Below are positions 1-12,398 of a stretch of 64,000 nucleotides of DNA, one piece after another; positions within the stretch are counted from its first letter, which is position 1; every line of letters starts with the position of its first letter. This DNA comes from Ascaris suum (taxonomy: Eukaryota > Nematoda > Chromadorea > Rhabditida > Ascarididae): contig CM024189.1 in NCBI GenBank assembly GCA_013433145.1, positions 6,936,001 to 7,000,000 on the forward strand, read 5' to 3'. Both the position numbers and the translations under genes were made by a program. The notes under the pieces are model-generated. The model worked only from the letters and a program-made list of their open reading frames with translations, had not been told where the DNA came from and ran no database searches.

Positions 1-319
1 TCGAATTACAACTGTGCAATAAATAAAAATATTTTATTTCCCATAGAGTAAAAGCTTCGTTTTTTTTTTTTTTTCACAAGATGAGCAATGAATTTTTTTT
101 TTTTTTGCAATGATTATAAAAATTTTCGATGTAATATTTTGAAAAAGTGATATAACTTTGAACGACATATGCTATAAATATAGCTTTTCCTCACGAAATA
201 TGAGACATTTTAAGTGATCAATTTTGTATTCATGCTGGGAACCAATTCAAATATTAACACTGAAAAGTTTGTCCACTAAATATTTTTTTTTTCGTTTCGT
301 TTATTTATTTTATTTGCAG

Positions 320-2746
320 AGTAATTCTTTAGTTACTATCTGTTTGCGCTATTCTGCTGAAATCAACACTCAAAGAAAAACGATGGCAGGTCTTTCGCGA
401 TATTTTTGTCCCATCTAAACTCGAAAGTCGCTCTTTTGTTTACACAGAATGTACTTACGCATTCAAGGAGGTGAAAGACTAGCAGCAAAACAAGCGAGCC
501 TCTTGAATGATGCTGCCAAATGGCTTACTATAACGCTAATAGTCTACAAATCACATAGCTGTATTAAATTTTTCTTTTTCAATCAAACCGTAACATACTG
601 CTATTGTTTAATTTAATTTAGTTTCTGTAGAAAAATGTTTAACGTTTATTCCTCATCTTTATAGTTTGCTTATATAACCACAACAGGAAGTTATGTCTGC
701 ATCATTAGCCGTTCAAGAGCTGTTTTTTTGTTTGCTTGTTTTTTTCAACAATGGGAGGTTATTTCAGTGTTTTCTTCAATGTGAGCATCATGTTTTGGTT
801 TATTTCAGCTTCTTGGGACGGCTATCAGAAATTTCTCCTATTTGGATGGCATAATTGATCAGTGTTGTATGGTAAGTTAATTTTACTGCCGAATGCTGTT
901 TCCTTTTGGTTTTTGTTTTCAAGAAAAAGGTTTAATTCGACAATAACTCCGTATATCCGCGTTTGCAGTTTTCCCGCGAGTCGTCATCAGGGGGGGGGGG
1001 GGGGGGGAACAAGCAGCTTATCGGTTGCAGGGCGCTTTTTATACTGGTAAAATATTCTTAGTTTATCGACTTCTAACTTACTCGTTTATATTCACAACTT
1101 TTTCATAGTGTAGAAATGAGAGATCGTTAATTTTTGTTGAGAGCTGCTTGAGTGGATAAAGTATCGATTGAAGTCGTGACTGAGCTCAACTTCGAGTTCT
1201 TAATAAATGGCGATCGAACAGTTCTAGTGGAACGGCTTAAGTAATGGCTGATTGATTGTCGTTTCAGAATGTGAAGAAATTGGAAGCAATCGAAGATGTA
1301 ATGGCTTCTCAGTAAGTTTTTTCTTCTAGTTTTAAATTAAGAGACATTCCTGGAAACCTTATAATGCTTAATTTGCAATATTTGTCAGATTTTTTTCGAC
1401 ACATTGATTAAAAATTTTCGTAGCAATTGCAGCACTATAATATTTCAGTGTATTTTTCTCCTGCAAATATAAATTATGATTTTTAATGCGCATTTGCGAA
1501 TTTCCTTGCCATTTAGGCGAGTTAGTATTTGTGTATGCATATGCGTGTACGCACCCCTCTGTTCTACAATTTAAATCCTATAGTGAGTGAAGTCACGAGA
1601 TTCGTTAAACATAATGCGCACTGTGAAAGTATGCTCTGCTGCATATTTCAGCGTGGGCCATCAACTTCGAAAGCAGTTGTACGCATTTAAATGGGCCAAA
1701 AAAATTTACGTCTTTCCGCAGCGGTCAGAACATTTTAACTGCTCGATCAGAGAAGAAAGAATTCTGTAGGAGGTTCTTTAGAGTGATCAGACCGTTTGAA
1801 ATACTTAATCATTACGTTGCGTTATTTATTTATTTATTTATTCTTTTTTTTTTTTTGATATTTTATGGGATCGGCTGACCAGATGAGATTACATCGTGCC
1901 AGGTACTCCGAAATGCTTGTCGACTAATTTTTTAAAAATTAGTTATCCAAATGGTTCACGTTATAGGCTTGGTTTTCTTTGGCTGATTACTGAACAATGA
2001 ATTATTTTATTATTTCAGGTCTATTATGATCGAAAGCAGGTAGGTGAATTGTTTCGTTTGCTTAATATGTTGATTAAATGTCTAGTGATTTTTTGGTTAC
2101 TGTATGTGGCGCCGCTGTGGAATTATGGCCGCAATGTGGCTCCAAATTTCATTGATGGTTGATCGTCGGCACAAAGCTTTAAACATATGCTGCAAGAATA
2201 GCTTTGTTTTTTCTTAATAGAATTTTTTCATAACGGAGTGGCGTCTGCTGAATCTCTTTTCCATCGTTTCTCATTCACGTCTTCAGCCTAATAAATTTAA
2301 GCCAATGCACATTAACTGACCGGTCTGGCTTTCAGACGTTCGTTTCTGTGAACGCATCACCATATGTTGTTATTCACATCGATGCCTCCGTCATAGATTC
2401 TGTGCAGAAAAAATATGCTCGTAAGGCGTTTCAAAAATGAAATTTCGTACTTATTTTGCCATTTCCTAATTGGAAGTTTGCCAGTTTTGCGAGTAATTTT
2501 ACGCCAATTATGGCGATAAAAACCATTTTTTTAATGGTGGAAGACGATTCGTTGTCAGTTGTGTGCAGCTCATACCTCTATTCCACTACGATCATTTTTT
2601 TTTTTTTTTTTTTTTTGATTAAAGAATGAACAGATGAGTATGTGGACAATTTCATGCGTCGTTTGCAAGAGTATACTGCAACCGTTCAAAGTATGGTGGA
2701 AATTATTCCAATTTTCAAGCCTTATGGCAGTTGTATTGATGAATAA
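320..2746 (+). CDS. 3' part of an unrecognised multi-exon gene (candidate model)
   Basis: Seen: a run of small open segments with good nematode splice sites. Proposed exons are 320-389, 448-470, 809-871, 1268-1297 (or 1311), 2019-2039, 2336-2420 and 2634-2746, with a TAA stop at 2744-2746. Exon 809-871 is bounded by TATTTCAG and GTAAGT, and 1268-1311 by GTTTCAG and GTAAGT; both are in phase 0. The last exon gives an acidic/helical C-terminus (EYVDNFMRRLQEY then QSMVEIIPIFK) ending CIDE. The product looks helical and hydrophilic; I do not recognise the family. Problem: the strong donor at 1312 leaves phase 2, which conflicts with exon 2336-2420 (phase 0). Either the weaker donor at 1298 is used or a small exon between 1312 and 2018 is missing. 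The acceptor before 2634 is weak. The gene continues off the left edge. Confidence 0.42.
990..1007. repeat. poly-G run of 18
   Basis: An uninterrupted run of 18 G inside an intron of the left-edge gene model. It is one of about nine G or C homopolymers of 10-18 bases in the window, found in both introns and intergenic DNA. Confidence 0.95.
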
Positions 2747-3006
2747 TGATGAATGTTGCTGAGAACTGATTGAAATCATTTTGAGAAGGCAATTTTAAAC
2801 CCCCATTTTTTTATGTGAACGAAAAAAAAATCCCGACAAAAAATGGCGCACTTCGAACGCAAAAAGAGCTGATAGAAAGAATCGACATACTTCACTTTAA
2901 AACTTCTTTAACGAAAGTTGATATTTGCTGGGAACTTTGCGGATCTGAGTTTATTCTCTACGATGATTCTAAATCCGACATTGAATACTCTCTGGGGCTG
3001 CGATAT

Positions 3007-3168
3007 TTATAGACCTTTATCATCACTTTTATCCGTGTAGAAACCCGCTTGGGATCTCTTCTTGGCGGAATTCTCTTTCAGAAGCCGCTTGACTGCAACT
3101 TTTTCCGAAGTACTCATGTTGGAGTTCTCGACCTCCTGATTCCTAGCTCCTACCTTGGTTCTGTCCAT
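3007..3168 (-). CDS. Small charged hypothetical protein, 53 residues (candidate)
   Basis: Seen: an ATG at 3166-3168 opens a 53-codon frame to TAA at 3007-3009. The product is lysine/serine-rich and hydrophilic, starting MDRTKVGARNQEVEN and containing EKVAVKRLLKEN and GFYTDKSDDKG, unlike the low-complexity frames typical of this AT-rich DNA. An AATAAA (minus strand) lies at 2950-2955, about 52 bases past the stop, a good place for a polyadenylation signal. An AG follows a CTGACAC stretch shortly upstream of the ATG and could serve as a cis- or trans-splice acceptor. It would be convergent with the plus-strand gene ending at 2746. I do not recognise the family. It could equally be one exon of a longer gene or a chance frame. 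Confidence 0.3.
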   Translation of the reverse strand: MDRTKVGARNQEVENSNMSTSEKVAVKRLLKENSAKKRSQAGFYTDKSDDKGL

Positions 3169-3169
3169 C

Positions 3170-4366
3170 GTTCATTGCATTACTGTGTCAGATGTTTCCA
3201 GCGCAATCGGAATTCATCGAGCGGTCTTTACAGTAAAGCACAGAGCTGAGAAATCGTTCTCCTGCTTTACATTAACACGCTTCGCTTATACCATATCCGG
3301 CGTACATTCTTTTGCAAGATTTTCGCCTCATTGCGCTAATTGCAACGAAATGGATGATTTCCTCATATTAGCGAAATATAGGAAGGCGAAATAGAGTGTT
3401 TTATTCTGGTCCTTTATGGATCGACGATTTACAACTTTCTTTTCTTGTCGGGTGTCACCAACAAACTTCAGTCTACTCTATTAGGATACATAACGTTCGC
3501 AGTTGTTCACTTATCTTTCGCCTATCTCGGTAAAGCGACAGCGAAATGCAGATGTGTTGAGCATCGTTTGTTGATAGCTACGAACTCATACTTCGTACAA
3601 AAAAAAACCAACGATTTTCTAAACTGAAATATTCTGTTGTTCCATATCAGGGAAATTAAAATAAAAACAATCTTTTACGCCATTTCCACTAATCAAATCG
3701 ATGATTTCATGCGACCTCTTTATTAAAATTTCATGTTACGTTTAACATTTTTTGAATCAAATCGTTTTATTTTTATGAGCATTTTGAGTGAATTTTTACT
3801 CGATTAATATACGAATATCACATATACAAGTAAAACGCTCATAATGAAAAAAAAAGATTATGCAAAATTAGGGAGAGTAATATTTTACACTACATATGTT
3901 TTACATATAGACATCACATAAGTAGTATGCATGCACAATAATTTTACCCGTAAATGTATAGTATAGGTATATAGATGGACGCAGATATTCCTAACTTAGC
4001 ACTGGTTTTTTGTAAAGAAAAGAGAATCTTAATTTTAGTGCATATAGAGTTTTCTTTTCCAATTTACATACATGGTTAGAGTAAAGCCCTTTTTCGCGAT
4101 ATAAAGTGTCATTTCGTCTTTGAAGTTTCAATAAAAATTCTTTCGCATGAATACCAATCTATCGGAATGAAGGACAATATTTTACAGTCAGCAAACCGGA
4201 AATGAAACGGATTTAGTGCAAATTGAGATCGTTGCGGTATCCACTCTCGTCGACAGGAAATAAGTGAGTTGCCGAGGTGACGGTTGGCGAGAAGCGAAGA
4301 TTTATCTGCTCATTATTGCGCCTGTTTTGGGGCAATAGCCGGTATTCAGAAATCACCGCTAGCTTC
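3170..4366. other. Intergenic stretch, nothing supported
   Basis: AT-rich DNA between the small minus-strand frame and the kinase stop codon. Overlapping frames on the plus strand around 3155-3630 have no convincing start, splice sites or protein character. No repeats stand out. Confidence 0.5.
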
Positions 4367-6118
4367 TTACACGTAAGTGATGGAAGCACGCCGATCGTCA
4401 CTTTGATAGCTGCAGGCATCATCGCTAACGCAGCTGCAGCCACTGCTTGACCAAGCGCACACGGCTGCATAAAGCTCGGGTGGTGTAATTCGCTTACTGC
4501 TGTCAATCTCAAGAAGTGAGGAAACGATTTGTTCGATCTCTTCTTCGGTATCTGCTGGTAGTTCGGGCTTCTCATACGCTTCGTAGTTACCACCAGCGGC
4601 GTATAAGAATAGCCTGCAGAGGGAACACTCGTCGAATGGTACCTAAAATCACAGTTGTCACGCCATCTGCCAGATGTCATTAGTTGCGTTTAAAGATTTA
4701 ACCATGCGAAAATGTGAAACTACTTAGAAGTAGTGGCTGAGCATATCTGCAAAATTTCTGGATTCGGTCATCCAAAAAGCGGATTGCTTGAATGAATGTA
4801 GGAAGTCGCGTCTTCAGCTGATTCTAAGGTCACTGTGCACATACGAACTCACTTCTATTCGTTCTTTTTGGGCGAAAAGATCTTTTCCGCAGAAATTAGT
4901 TTTTTCCCCTCGTATATTCTATATGGGAATATGTATCACTAGGTGACTTATCAAGTGAGGACGCACCTTTGCAGCGATACACTGATAGAAGAGACAGCCA
5001 AGGCTCCACATGTCGACTTGATAGTCGTATTCGCATGTCCTTAATAGATTAGCACCCACCTCCGGTGCCATGTAGTAGAACGTGCCGGCAACGTTCGAAA
5101 GTGCTTCACTTTGCTCTTCGGTGAGTATTCGTGAGATTCCAAAATCTGAGATCTTTGCACTCTCGAATCCACGGCCGATTGGGTCGTACTTGATGAGAAT
5201 ATTCTGCGGTTTGATATCACGATGCACGATGCAGCATTCGTAGAGGGCCTTGTAACCTCGGATAACGTTGTCCATCAGAAGCCTATAAATCCTTCGTCGT
5301 ATTAGTTTTTTCCTTTCACAGAATTGGCAACCGACAGAAATAAAATTGCCGTTTCATGAGGCAGTTTCCAGGAATGACGGTTTTCTATCGTATCTCGATG
5401 TTACTTTTTTTGCTAGATCAAGAATGCGAAAAAGTTGAAAATTTTTTTGGTTCGAATGGAACGACAAAAAGTCAAGCTTAATTAAGGTGAAACGGGGAGC
5501 TCACCTCAAGTTATTCTTCGATAGGGCACCGTTGACACTGTAATACTTGAGATGCTGGTCCAAGTCAATGTCGCATAGTTCCATAATGATGTAAACGCTA
5601 TCGGCGGAATCCACGCAAATGTCGACAAGACCGACGAGAAAGCGGCTTTTCACCGACTTCATTACTTTCATTTCGTTTGGTTTGACGTTGATCTTGGCCA
5701 TCTTTTTGATAGCAACTGACATGCCACTCGTATTATCAATACCGCGGAAAACATGTCCGAATGATCCACGTCCAATGCATGACGCTGCACAGTCCCTGAA
5801 AATTATACCGTTGGAATTTTAGGTATTCACCTCTCAGGGGGATTTATGCACTTCAGATTTTTCTATTCAAAAAAGAGGGAGGGGGCGGGGAGGTCCGAAA
5901 TGAATTTTAGATACAGATGGATCTTAGAAACAACCACTTATGTTAAGGAAGAAAGTTAGAAAGGGTGAAAAGAAGGGGCACACAAACCTATATTCATAGC
6001 TTTCGTAGTCGATAGAGATGCGATCATTCGAAAACGAATCGTCGCACATTTGTAATTCGACGTCGATATCTTCAGCTTGTACACCTGGAGCGCAACCTTC
6101 TAGCTTCGCGCCGCCCAT
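4367..6118 (-). CDS. Serine/threonine protein kinase, kinase-domain-only
   Basis: Four exons read on the minus strand: 5988-6118, 5505-5795, 4967-5282 and 4642-4367. All have GT/AG borders and phases 2, 2 and 0, giving 337 residues. Seen: glycine loop GRGSFG (52-57), VAIKK with catalytic K74, likely helix-C E85, HRDIKPQN (161-168), DFG (187-189), APE (213-215), then DMWSLGCLFYQC and a C-lobe with VPFDECSLCRL and LLEIDSSKRIT. All catalytic residues are present, so it should be active. Outside the domain there is only a 50-residue acidic N-terminus and a short Ser/Cys-rich tail of about 30 residues. Known families: the lysine-spaced HRDIKPQN, the ISDFG and the VDMWSLGCLFYQ region recall the IRE1, IKK-epsilon/TBK1 and ULK kinases, but there is no luminal, RNase or ubiquitin-like part. 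Substrate unknown; presumably cytosolic, as no signal or membrane segment is seen. The start was chosen at the first ATG after a TTATTGCAG acceptor. Confidence 0.9.
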
Positions 6119-6138
6119 TTGATACGTTCACTGAGTTG

Positions 6139-6150
6139 CTGCAATAATCA
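6139..6150 (-). promoter_or_regulatory. Candidate spliced-leader acceptor of the kinase gene
   Basis: On the minus strand the sequence reads GATTATTGCAG followed by 20 bases and the kinase ATG. In nematodes such an AG close to the start codon is often a trans-splice acceptor. It could also be the 3' end of a 5'-UTR intron. Confidence 0.45.
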
Positions 6151-7578
6151 TTCCTTAAATACAATCCGTTGCCGGTCTCATACGACGACTTTTGCGTGCA
6201 CAACTCATAAAAACACAACTATCATCGTGCAAATACAGCCCGCTTGCAGCTTTAGAGAAAAAAGGAAGAACAAATATGCATTCTATTCGCTGAGAGAAAA
6301 GACAAAGAAATCCGAGTTTGCAATTTTTATGAAGGGAAAAGGAGGATTTTCGGCACGACAGCAAACGTTTGATTGAACGCTGAATGCGCGTTCAAGTCTT
6401 TTTTTTTTTTCACACACAGCTCACCACCTCTAGCGGTTGTTAATGGCAGCTGCAACGTTGGTGAATTATGCGACGCAAATCATGAACGTGGGGAACGGTG
6501 AGAAAGAAATAAGAACGCAAACGACTCCTATCCCCGACCACAGTCATTTATTTCGTTCGTATGGAGAGGCAGTTGCGTGGTCGATATACACATAGAGCAG
6601 CACAATGTACTTAACGCTACCCACACCCACATATCCCATCCCTTATTCTTCAGACTTTCTCATCCCATCAAAGTCCCTTTTCCTTTTACCTCATGGGCGA
6701 CAACTGTTGAACGAGATTTCTAGATGACGTCGAAAAAGAAATAAGGTGGGAGCCATAATTGTAAAGCAAACGAAGAATGAGAAGACTCCTTTCAAGAAAT
6801 CGGCAGATTTATGTCGATGAAGTAAATGAGATTAAATTTGCTAAAATCACGGCTAGAAGGTAATACAACGAAAAACCATAGTGGGCCACGTCGTTGAAAA
6901 GAGGCATGTTTCCTTTAAAACTTTCGATATTTGGAGGAAAAAGAACGATGCATAAGCATAGTTCTTTTCAATAACGGTTCATACTATATTGGGAACAAAA
7001 TGTGTAGTTTAGCATGACAAACAAGACATCTACTGCTAGGATCTAGATAAAGAAGGCTAGTAGTAAGATCAAAAGAATTTTATGTTCATCGCGAAATGAG
7101 TTAGAAAAAGAGGCTTTAGGCTCTTGCTGATGTAGCTGATGTTAAAAAAAATGTGGCTGATTCACAAAGGAACTGAAAGTTCTAAGTTAGTTCTGAGATT
7201 GATCAAAGACTGAACTTTTAAGTATTAAATTTCCCGAAGTAAATCACAGTAGGTTTTAAAGTAACGAATTTTCGAACTCGTTCGAAGTTATAATCTCGTT
7301 TAATTTTCCAACTTTCAAGTACAACTGCAACACATCGAAACCTAACGCCAGCTGAAAGTATCTCAATAGCCTTAAGATCGTAGTACTTATTTCTAGTGCT
7401 TAAAAGCGCTAACCGAACTGCAAGAAACAACTGGTAGCAACGATAGTATTCGCGGCAGTGATGCGTCTTTTATTTCGCTACATATGCCACGCCCCCTCAA
7501 TAGTGCGCCAACGCCGGAATTGCCACCACTGTGCGTTGCGCATTTGATGTACGGTCTCCCGAAGCGTTTCAATGATGG

Positions 7579-7588
7579 ATGACGTCAT
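7579..7588. promoter_or_regulatory. Perfect CRE-like palindrome ATGACGTCAT
   Basis: Ten-base palindrome containing TGACGTCA, the consensus of CREB/ATF-type bZIP factors. It lies in a GC-richer patch about 1.5 kb upstream of the kinase start. The same ten bases recur at 21515-21524. Function is inferred from the motif only. Confidence 0.4.
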
Positions 7589-10500
7589 TGTGGTCACCTC
7601 ATTAGTATTGCACATGTTGTGCCGTGTACGTAACATTATTATTGATGTTTACATCAGAAGTAAGTTTTTATTGACGGCTTTTATGAGTATGGTTTTGAGT
7701 TATTGATTTAATGAGGATTGTGAGGCATCTTTCTGTCTAACATTTGCGCAACATATGTACAAATTGATTGCGTTCACAGTGGAAAAAAAAATGTACTTTA
7801 CATTTGTTATTTCATTGCGGCTAGAGGAATGCGAATAAAAATAGAATTTCTCTTATTTTTGTTTAAATCAATTTTTTTCCGTGATTTTTTTTTCACCACG
7901 CTATGATATAAATATGTGCAAAGAAAACAGTGACTTCGACCAATGCTTTATTTTCGAAATGCTCTCTGGCGCTTTGATCTAATGATCCGCGAGCGAAGCT
8001 TGGAGGGTATCCGTGAGGAAAGAGGTGGAAAAAATGGAAATTTTCAAGAGGTCGATTGTGGATTTCATGAAAATGGTAAGATGGAAGTGATCTCGCCTTT
8101 CGCGATGGTAAAAGAGATGAAATTACTCAAAAAAAAAACCGTTGAAAATGAACTTTTCTTTTGGTCAGTTTTGAGTGAGCTATTACGATCCCATAGGTAC
8201 TTTCACTCTTGCCACACATCTGTCCAAGCTTCTGAATTAGTGAAGCACTAGTTTTGAATTGTGTAACGCTAGAATGACGAGAGTTACAGGGTGAGGTAGA
8301 TTTGCAAGAGTGCGCTTATCTACGTGCCATTGTTTGCTGCATGTGAAATGTTGGCGATTGTTGTTTGCTTTTTCAATGAAATAAGCGTCTGTTTCAGTAA
8401 ACGGAATGGGTGCTCCTCAGCTATGCTAGTGATAAGGAAATTTCGATTGCAGCATCGCTTTTATTGTGCTATGACAATCGCACAGTTTTTTTTTTTTAAA
8501 GAAGAATTCACGAGCATGCTTTTTGTTTGCGATTGGTACAAAGCGATTGTAACAAATTTGAAGCGATGATATTTTTGTACGTTCAAAATGTTGATTTGAG
8601 TGATGACGCTTTCCATATCACCATCATGGATGCATACGACAATTTTTTAGGAGAATAGATATCTTTTTCACAGTCACGAAGAAATTCTGACTGATCGCTA
8701 AGATTTAACAGCCTGGATTTCAAAATTAGCACCTTCGAAAAAAGATATGTGCAGAGATCTGCAGAACAGATTGTATTGTTTGTTTCATAACACCATAGTT
8801 CGAAAAAAAAGTAATAAATGAATTTCATGTCATCTGTTTAACGTTGAACGCCGCTTGATAATGCTATTGAGCTCCTAAACCATCCCATTCAATTCATCAT
8901 TCACGCTCAGTATCTGTGAATTGTTTGTATTGTTTTGAACAGTCACTTTGAATTTCCGTTTGCAGTCGTATCGAGTTGTTCTTTTCCTTTATTCACTTGT
9001 GGAAAAGAGCTCTCAAAAAGATAATGTGGACTGAAGTTTTACAACGAGCTCTCCGAGGATGTTTCCATCTGGAAAGCAGCGCCTGTAGATAACATATTCT
9101 AAATCAACAATAGCTTCAATTTCAAACAACCTCAAAGCTTTTGCGTCGGCGTTTAATCACTCAAATTTTTATTTAAAAGCAAAATAAACGTGATTCTTAT
9201 TAGACGATCCGGTTGGAGTCAGTATGATTGCATTTTTGATCTTTTCTACGGAGGATTGTTGTGGTTGTGAAAAGGATGCTCATTTACGATATAGATTCAA
9301 GAGGACACCTCGAATTGTACCCTTGTCATGATCGAAGTTCAACTACTTATTATTGACACGTTTATGTTCCTTATTTCATCTTTTCCTTTTTAAATGCCGA
9401 AAGATCACGGAGCACTACTAAATAATACCGCAAACAAATTCTGCATCGTTTTTTTTTCGCTCTATTTCCCTTTGATTATGTCATAAAATCATTCAAACTG
9501 ATGTCGTTGTTCAACTCGAAGAGTGTGTTCTAATCAATTGAAACAATTGTATTTTGTCAAATTTTATGACATATCTTCCAGTATATAGAATTTATTGGTC
9601 AAATATCATTTATAAACAGTATTGATGCAAAGAAAAACGTTGAAATTGTCGAGCGTTTGTTCGACTGCTTTCAATTCACATATCCCTTTGTTTCACGAAG
9701 CAAACTGATGAGCATCACGGCGCATTTGACTGATACGCTGATCTGAGATTACCACACATTGCATGTGCTCTTTGAGGTTTGCCGATTGCTTAGCGCAAGA
9801 GCACTTAGTTGTACTCTCTATGAAGATCGATATGTCTGCCGAATGTTCATAGAGTTGACTATTCCCAGCGGAAATTTTTCTTCACTCTAGCGATCATGAG
9901 CGTATGCCAATTTTGCATTCACATTTCATTTGCCATTGCAAAGCGTGCACAGATATGACGTTATTGATACGTAGACATATGCGCAGACTCACTTTCTTAT
10001 CCACTTTTCGAAATACTCACACACATGATGTGGGCACGTATGTGCGTTATGTTTTTACGGGTTCAGTTTTCTTGGCACTTTCGACTCGTAATTTCTGTTC
10101 TAGCTGAATACAAGAGAAGGTGAATTATTCTTTAGCTATTCCATATTTTATTATAGTGAGATGTTTACATAGAAATGGTTTCTGTCTCTCAATTTCGTTG
10201 TTGAAATAATCAGTTTGGAAATGGGAAAGCAAACTAGTAGTGAAGAGTTTTTGTAACAGAGCTGAAAAAAAAAATGTTAAAAGTGCACATATTTGAAGAA
10301 AAATATATTAGAATATAATATAAACTGAGAGGCCCATAAGCGAGTATATCTTTTTCATAAGCAGCGCTAATTAATTTAATATTCCAAAAGTGCGAATGTT
10401 TTCTCTTTTTTTTTTTTAAATTGGCTCGATTTTGCAGTAAGATCATAAATCGTTGCATCAATGGGCATATGACACAAAGTGCGCATGTTATTTCAACGCT

Positions 10501-12310
10501 ATAATTAGAAATGTTGAATGTGTTGATCGTGTGCAAAACCAATAGTGCATTTTGGAAGATTATTCATTGCGCACAAAATGATACATTGAGGTTTTTCCAC
10601 CTGTGAACTTTGGAAATAGAATAGAATGTTACTAATCACAATATAACAGTGACAACTGAAAACTCTTCAGTTTTAGCTGGCTGAAAAGCCTTGATGGCCT
10701 TCATCATCTAATTGCTCGAATATATGCGATCATCGACATTTATCTGATCTCCATCTCTGAATATGACGCCCTAAAAAGAATGTCTTAGAATTTTCAAAAC
10801 TTCCGATTCATCGAGGAAATTTTGCAACTATATTCCAAATTTGTAAGCAGCAGCTGAATAGCGGGAAATATAGGCTGTCTTGTTGAGTGCGTCGAGTTCA
10901 AATGCAGAGGCCGAATATAACCAATAGTCGTATAGCCAAAACTGTTAAAATTCGCACGTTTACGGAAAATTTTGAATTCAGTTGATGTTGACATGAGGCC
11001 ACGATATCGATTTTATTTCATCTATGTTTTGTTGGAATGCGTGAAAATATTTCGATACGTAAAAAAAGATTTATGATGCAATCATGTGGTGTTGAAATTC
11101 GTCGCTTAACTTAATTAGCTTTTTGTTCTTATTTCATGAGAAAATTTTTATGGGGAAAATTAGCATAAAATGGCAGATAGTTTATATGAAATATATATTT
11201 GCATAAATTCGTTCTCATTTGCTATTTCATTATTATTATTTTTGAGTAATGTACATATTGTCATAATATCTTCCCGATTGGGATATTTAACGGTACATTG
11301 AAGTAGAATGATGTAATTTGATTTTTGATCATTGTAAAATGTTTTGTTTTTTTTTTTACGACGCTGATTTGATAAAATGATTGAGCAAATGCTCATCGTT
11401 GATGACTTGTTTTTCAGAGTCCGAGATAAGGCGTTATCGTTAGATGTTTCATTTTCTCGATGATCTTCTAGCTGCCAACTAAAAATAATCTCTTATCGTA
11501 TGATTTATTTCCATTTTTAGTTCATTTTATGATACACAACAATATTCAAGCATTGAATTTTAAAAAACAATAAATGACAGTCGATTTCCACTCGCTTTTC
11601 TCTTAACATTTCAATTTCTTTTTTTGCTTCATTATTGATATATTTATAAATGCTTGTGAATATTTTTTTACTCGCATTTGTTTTCACACTTACTTACTCA
11701 TAACGGTACTTAAAATGGAATCATTTCTACTGCTTCAAGTGACAATCAAATAAATTGTTCAGTAAGACTTTTCACTCAATGATTCATTGAAGAGGCGTTA
11801 ATTATCGAAAAATCCAGATATAATTTAAAGCAAATGATATTACTTTGGCATATTCATTCCTTATTGCTTCTCTCTTCTTTATGTCTTTTTGTTGTTGTTG
11901 TTGTTGTTGTTTGAAGGAGGTGAAATGTATCGGAAAGCCGACGAAAATGATCTTTGACTTTACGCTTTTATAAAATTGATTTATTAGGGCCAAAAATTTC
12001 CCTTACATTTTTTTTCGCTACCAATTTAAAAAATAGGACATCGAAAAAATTTAATGAATGAAGAGTCTGTTGTGGTCCCTTATTCGCTAATCATTCCTAT
12101 GTTCCAATGATTAAATCGTTTGTTCCACTGAACCAAGCCCCCCTTCCCCCCCCCCCCCCCACCTCCCCGAAACCAATCGTGACGATACAGACCAGCGGAA
12201 AAATGTCTGAGGAAGCAATAGGATTTACTTTAATTGTTATGCATAAAGAGGTGGTTGTCTCCGAAATTATACACAAATCATGTGGTTTGTTGGATGAGTC
12301 ATTGAATTTT

Positions 12311-12398
12311 ATCGAATTGAATCAATTGAGTTGTCACATTGAGAAGCAATTGAGAAGGTGGTTATATTTTAATTATTAATCGAATTGAATCAATTGAG
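12311..12398 (+). repeat. Short direct repeat, 2 x 20 bp
   Basis: The 20-base unit beginning atcgaattgaatcaat occurs at 12311-12330 and again at 12379-12398, 68 bases apart. The intervening DNA is not repeated. Confidence 0.85.

Noticed and set aside
4213..4680. 155-codon minus-strand frame over the kinase 3' exon
   Set aside because: Wrong frame. The frame continuing the kinase C-lobe (VPFDECSLCRL onward) starts at the acceptor at 4642 and joins exon 3 in phase.
12107..12379. 90-codon proline-containing frame
   Set aside because: The prolines come from a C15 homopolymer, and no other support was found.
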